From: Clostridium aminobutyricum
GTDB lineage: Bacteria > Bacillota > Clostridia > Peptostreptococcales > Anaerovoracaceae
Length of the DNA: 64,000 nt
Assembly (NCBI RefSeq): GCF_017255415.1
Contig: NZ_JAFJZZ010000003.1
Coordinates: forward strand, 124,001 to 188,000
Direction of reading: 5' to 3'
Below the pieces are notes generated by a model. The model ran no database searches and was not told the DNA's origin. It saw nothing but the letters and a program-made list of their open reading frames with translations. Below, one piece after another: positions 61,259 to 64,000 of this stretch. A program made the position numbers and the translations under genes. Positions within the stretch are counted from its first letter, which is position 1; each line of letters starts with the position of its first letter.

Positions 61259-61597
61259 TTAAAAAAAGAAATTAATAATAAATGCAATCAAAGTACTTAT
61301 GCCTATTATAGCAATAAGAAAAAGAAAACTTCGAGAGAACGGACGGTTAAATATAACTTTGCTTTTAATTTGATATGCAGTGGAAATGAAACCGCCGATG
61401 AGTACGATCAACATTAAATCCCAATTGGAATCTATAAACGAGATGTTGAGTTCTAATCCGCGAATAAAAACGTCAAAGAGTATTGCAAACAACATAAATC
61501 GTCCGGTATACGCATCCCCTTGGTATACAACGGCTTTTGTTCGCTCATCAACGATACCGTAAAGAGAGGTATTGTTACCTTGTTCTTTTTTCTTCAT
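61259..61597 (-). CDS. Membrane protein paired with Xre regulator (DUF6773-like)
   Basis: A 112-residue protein with three hydrophobic segments (about 33-47, 58-77 and 89-112) and a polar N-terminus (NNTSLYGIVDERTKAVVYQGDAYTGRF). It resembles DUF6773-type proteins, which follow small Xre regulators. Function unknown. The gene overlaps the Xre gene upstream by 23 bases, so the two are coupled. It is the third Xre/membrane pair in this window. Confidence 0.72.
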   Translation of the reverse strand: MKKKEQGNNTSLYGIVDERTKAVVYQGDAYTGRFMLFAILFDVFIRGLELNISFIDSNWDLMLIVLIGGFISTAYQIKSKVIFNRPFSRSFLFLIAIIGISTLIAFIINFFF

Positions 61598-61817
61598 GAC
61601 TATCTTCCTCCTCTAAATAGAATAGATCTTCAAAGCTTTTTTGCAAGCACTTGGAAAGGATTAATGCAAGTTTAGCGGTCGGGCAATATTGTCCTGATTC
61701 AATGGAACCGATTGTTTGCCGAGATACCCCTGCCATATTAGCAAGTTGTTCCTGAGAAATATTAATTTCGGCCCGTGTAACCTTTAAACGATTCTTAAGT
61801 TTTGTTTTATCATCCAA
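61575..61817 (-). CDS. Xre-family HTH regulator
   Basis: An 80-residue Cro/C1 regulator: NRLKVTRAEINISQEQLANMAGVSRQTIGSIESGQYCPTAKLALILSKCLQKSFEDLFYLEEEDSH. It is similar in form to the regulator at 24599. Its start follows AAAGGAGGAGG. The promoter on the minus strand carries a perfect 10-bp inverted repeat over the -10 box, a likely operator for this protein. The end overlaps the membrane-protein gene. Confidence 0.9.
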   Translation of the reverse strand: MDDKTKLKNRLKVTRAEINISQEQLANMAGVSRQTIGSIESGQYCPTAKLALILSKCLQKSFEDLFYLEEEDSHEEKRTR

Positions 61818-61832
61818 GGGAATACCTCCTCC

Positions 61833-61873
61833 TTTACTAATGGAAGTATAACATTAGTAAAATAAGATGTCAA
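61833..61873 (-). promoter_or_regulatory. Promoter with inverted-repeat operator, Xre/membrane pair
   Basis: On the minus strand TTGACA (plus 61868-61873), 17 bases, TATACT (plus 61845-61850). TTTACTAATG (61833-61842) and CATTAGTAAA (61852-61861) are perfect arms around the -10 box. Confidence 0.85.
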
Positions 61874-61981
61874 GTGTACTTGTCATATTGTAAAGCTAAC
61901 TTGACAATGAGATGGAGAGGGACTGTGAAATGCATGACATTTTATAACTACATAAAAAACAGGAAATTGAGGTGAAATTCT

Positions 61982-62347
61982 ATGGAAAAATATACAAGAG
62001 AAGAATTGTTAGAAGCGCTGCTAGTTTTATCTTCAAGTATCAGTAAATGTGAAAAAATACAGCCAAAATTTGCAGAGGGCACCTCTCAGCACACACTCCT
62101 TAAGAACAGGATAAAAGCGATGTATATTTCAAAATCATTGATAACCGATGAAAATGTTATGAACCAATATACAAAAGAAGAATTGATTGAAGCGTTACGA
62201 CCCGTCTCATCAATTATTAGCAAATGTGAAAAAGCACAGCGAAAATTTGTGGAAGGAACCTCTCATCATACCCGTTTTAAGAACCTGATCAAAACGATGT
62301 ATATTTCGAAATCATTGATAACAAATGAAATTAGTAAAAGAGATTAA
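61982..62347 (+). CDS. Tandemly duplicated helical protein, unknown
   Basis: A 121-residue protein made of two copies of a module of about 59 residues. Copy one runs EKYTREELLEALLVLSSSIS...KAMYISKSLITDEN and copy two NQYTKEELIEALRPVSSIIS...KTMYISKSLITNEI. They share ISKCEK, the EGTS-x-HT segment and MYISKSLIT. Each looks like two helices, with a conserved cysteine and histidine, so metal binding is possible. I do not recognise the family. The DNA copies differ at many silent sites, so the duplication is not very recent. It is transcribed alone. Confidence 0.75.
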   Translation: MEKYTREELLEALLVLSSSISKCEKIQPKFAEGTSQHTLLKNRIKAMYISKSLITDENVMNQYTKEELIEALRPVSSIISKCEKAQRKFVEGTSHHTRFKNLIKTMYISKSLITNEISKRD

Positions 62348-62403
62348 TTTCCGGTTTTTCGGTAAGATTATAAGTATAACTCAAATAGGAGGAGGTAGAG
62401 TTG

Positions 62404-62874
62404 ATGTTAGATAAATTGCCCCCGATCGAGAAGATTTATGAAGCGTACAGTGCAATAGCGGATAATCGAATTATTTTGCATGCAGATCATGCGGCTGTCC
62501 TTTCTTCCGACAGAAGCAAGGAGTATACCGTTGCATGGGACGGGAACCTTTATACGTCAGACGACAATGCAACGTATTGGCAGGGGTATGCCGGGTATCC
62601 GGTCATAGCTGTTTTGATGAAGCAAGAAAAGTTGCCCTTGGATAGGAGGATCGCCTCTTACTTTGCAGGCATCAACTGGACGGAATTAAACACGAAATAC
62701 AAGCGGAATTATACGAAAGCTGCCGCCGCAGTATTGGATAATCTCCAATGCAGTAACGATGAAAAAGAGCAAATACAAACAGAACTTCATTGTACTTATG
62801 AAGCGATTAAATTGCTGGATATCAAGGTGAAACGGAGTTCACCCCGCAGGTCAAAGCGGGAGCAACAAGTATGA
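62404..62874 (+). CDS. Hypothetical cytoplasmic protein
   Basis: A 156-residue protein with no signal peptide or membrane span. The middle reads HADHAAVLSSDRSKEYTVAWDGNLYTSDDNATYWQGYAGYPVIAVLMKQEKLPLDRRIASYFAGINWTELN, and the end is basic (KRSSPRRSKREQQ). I do not recognise it. The start follows AGGAGG, with ATG 62404 at 8 bases and TTG 62401 at 5. The next gene starts 57 bases after its stop, in the same direction, and may be co-transcribed. Confidence 0.7.
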   Translation: MLDKLPPIEKIYEAYSAIADNRIILHADHAAVLSSDRSKEYTVAWDGNLYTSDDNATYWQGYAGYPVIAVLMKQEKLPLDRRIASYFAGINWTELNTKYKRNYTKAAAAVLDNLQCSNDEKEQIQTELHCTYEAIKLLDIKVKRSSPRRSKREQQV

Positions 62875-62930
62875 AGTTATACCTTGGTTAAATGATAGCA
62901 ATTTTGTCTTACCATATAGGGAGGTTTAGC

Positions 62931-63806
62931 ATGAAAAGATTGCTCACCATTATCATTCTTTGCGTAGGTATCTGCTGTTTATTGGTTGGCTGTAAAGGCA
63001 CCAATAATCACCCAGCTCAGGAGTCGCCTGAAACAAATACCACTGAAAGCCATGTCGTATCACTTATCAATACCAATGGACAAACCATTGCAGAACGGTT
63101 TGACGTTCCTCCGGGATTTGTAAGGCAGGAATCAGAAGTGAAGTCCTTTTCACACTACCTTCAGGATCTGCCCTTAAAGCCAGATGGTACAAAAGTAAAA
63201 TATTATGATGGCAGAGAAAAATCGGGAGATGCTTATTTGGCGGTTGTTGACTTTAACTTGGGCGAAAGAGACTTGCAGCAGTGTGCCGATGCTGTCATAC
63301 GATTGAGAGCAGAATATTTATATGATGAGGAGCGATTTAATGAAATCCGCTTTCACTTTGTGAGCGGTTTTAATGCGGAATTTTCGAAATGGGCGGATGG
63401 CTACGGCATATCTGTGGATGGCAGTAAAGTGTCATGGATCAGTAACAGTAGCAGTAATAGCTCCTATGAGAGTTTTCAAAGATATCTGGATATCGTTTAT
63501 GCTTATGCTTCTACTTTATCGTTAGAAAACGAATTAATTGCGAAGCCTTTTTCAGATCTGGCTATAGGCGATGTATTTATACAAGGCGGTTCTCCAGGTC
63601 ATTGCGTCATTGTTGTCGACATGGCTTCGAATGAAAATACCGGAGAAAAAATCTTTATGCTGGCTCAAAGTTATATGCCGGCGCAAGACATTCAGATTTT
63701 AAAAGGGGATAGCGAAGGTTCTCCTTGGTTTTCTGCAAATATAGAAGATATTCTGAAAACGCCCGAATGGACATTTAAAACTTCCCAGTTAAAAACGTGG
63801 GAATAA
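62931..63806 (+). CDS. DUF4846-like lipoprotein
   Basis: A 291-residue lipoprotein. The signal peptide KRLLTIIILCVGICCLLVGC ends with a lipobox cysteine near residue 21. The mature protein has ERFDVPPGFVRQE, FSHYLQDLPLKPDGTKVKYYDGREK, YLAVVDFNLGERDLQQCADAVIRLRAEYLY, RFHFVSGF and GDVFIQGGSPGHCVIVVDMA, the conserved points of the DUF4846 family. GSPGHCVIVVD looks like a Cys/His active-site segment, but activity is not known. The start is ATG 62931 after GGGAGG; the frame opens earlier at 62892. Confidence 0.85.
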   Translation: MKRLLTIIILCVGICCLLVGCKGTNNHPAQESPETNTTESHVVSLINTNGQTIAERFDVPPGFVRQESEVKSFSHYLQDLPLKPDGTKVKYYDGREKSGDAYLAVVDFNLGERDLQQCADAVIRLRAEYLYDEERFNEIRFHFVSGFNAEFSKWADGYGISVDGSKVSWISNSSSNSSYESFQRYLDIVYAYASTLSLENELIAKPFSDLAIGDVFIQGGSPGHCVIVVDMASNENTGEKIFMLAQSYMPAQDIQILKGDSEGSPWFSANIEDILKTPEWTFKTSQLKTWE

Positions 63807-63948
63807 GGGACCATAATCCTGTGAATTCCAATGACTTGAAGCTGTTAGTGAGAGAAGTTAAAATGCAGACGTGAGAGGATGACTTTTGCGTCTTTTCTTT
63901 TTTTTCGCCAAATTGTAACACATGAAATAAAAAAATAAAAATAACCTC

Positions 63949-63979
63949 TTGACTTGGAGTTAGCTCCAAGTGCTACGCT
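63949..63979 (+). promoter_or_regulatory. MerR-type promoter with 19-bp spacer and operator
   Basis: TTGACT (63949-63954), a 19-base spacer, TACGCT (63974-63979). The spacer holds the dyad CTTGGAGTTAGCTCCAAG (63953-63970). An over-long spacer with such a dyad is the mark of MerR-activated promoters. The controlled gene lies beyond the window. Confidence 0.85.
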
Positions 63980-64000
63980 GTTATTGAAAGCAGAAATAAT

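Noticed and set aside
1..64000. CRISPR array or cas genes
   Set aside because: No series of short direct repeats with regular spacers was found and no Cas-like protein is encoded.
1..64000. Intact insertion sequence or transposase
   Set aside because: No transposase motif was found in any frame; the only recombinase trace is the integrase tail after rlmD.

Overview
The window reads as a chromosome segment of a low- to mid-GC anaerobic Gram-positive bacterium (Bacillota, most likely class Clostridia). Signs are SLH-domain surface proteins, strong AGGAGG ribosome binding sites, TTGACA/TATAAT promoters, ferredoxins and 4Fe-4S proteins, an EFR1 flavodoxin-ferredoxin, a VanRS-like pair, and TTG starts. 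No rRNA, CRISPR array or intact transposase was seen. The genus is not determined.

Layout. 0-6.4 kb: end of gltB and gltD, an AT-rich membrane gene, a divergent HxlR regulator/FMN-binding pair, and a class M sirtuin with a zinc-type macrodomain protein (a likely reversible ADP-ribosylation pair). 6.5-16.5 kb: YyaL, a solute-binding lipoprotein coupled to a membrane GGDEF-EAL protein, a DUF2975/Xre/DUF4173-like membrane cluster and a thioesterase. 16.6-19.6 kb: rlmD, followed by relics of an integrated element (integrase tail, phage-tail-like fragment, an odd type II tRNA, a small S8 protease). 19.6-24.3 kb: a MarR/MFS efflux pair with a perfect palindromic operator, whose promoter region is duplicated downstream and now sits before an AprA-like flavoprotein/ferredoxin operon. 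24.5-30.9 kb: an Xre/membrane pair, a VanR/VanS/VanZ/D,D-carboxypeptidase cluster without vanHAX, and a 4Fe-4S protein.

30.9-42.1 kb: a cassette of two large secreted GLUG/SLH proteins flanking a two-component system. The SLH genes share a 1350-bp near-identical 3' direct repeat and similar 5' control regions. 42.3-48.2 kb: an SsuABC/ThiXYZ-type ABC transporter, a CDP-alcohol phosphatidyltransferase, and a MarR regulator plus Na+/H+ antiporter behind three helically phased operators. 48.4-55.6 kb: an RND efflux pair, its two-component system, a DtxR/MntR-like regulator and a ferredoxin; all three promoters carry 11-bp-phased TTTAA repeats, so they look like one regulon. 55.7-64 kb: tRNA-Ala(CGC), a two-gene TPR-HEPN locus (candidate defence module), an AraC/GyrI-like regulator, an ATC-hydrolase/DUF6144-like protein, EFR1, an Xre/membrane pair, unknown genes, and a MerR-type promoter at the right edge.

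The recurrent theme is a regulator next to a membrane protein, transporter or envelope enzyme, with clear operators. Function calls rest on motif recognition by eye; no database search was run.
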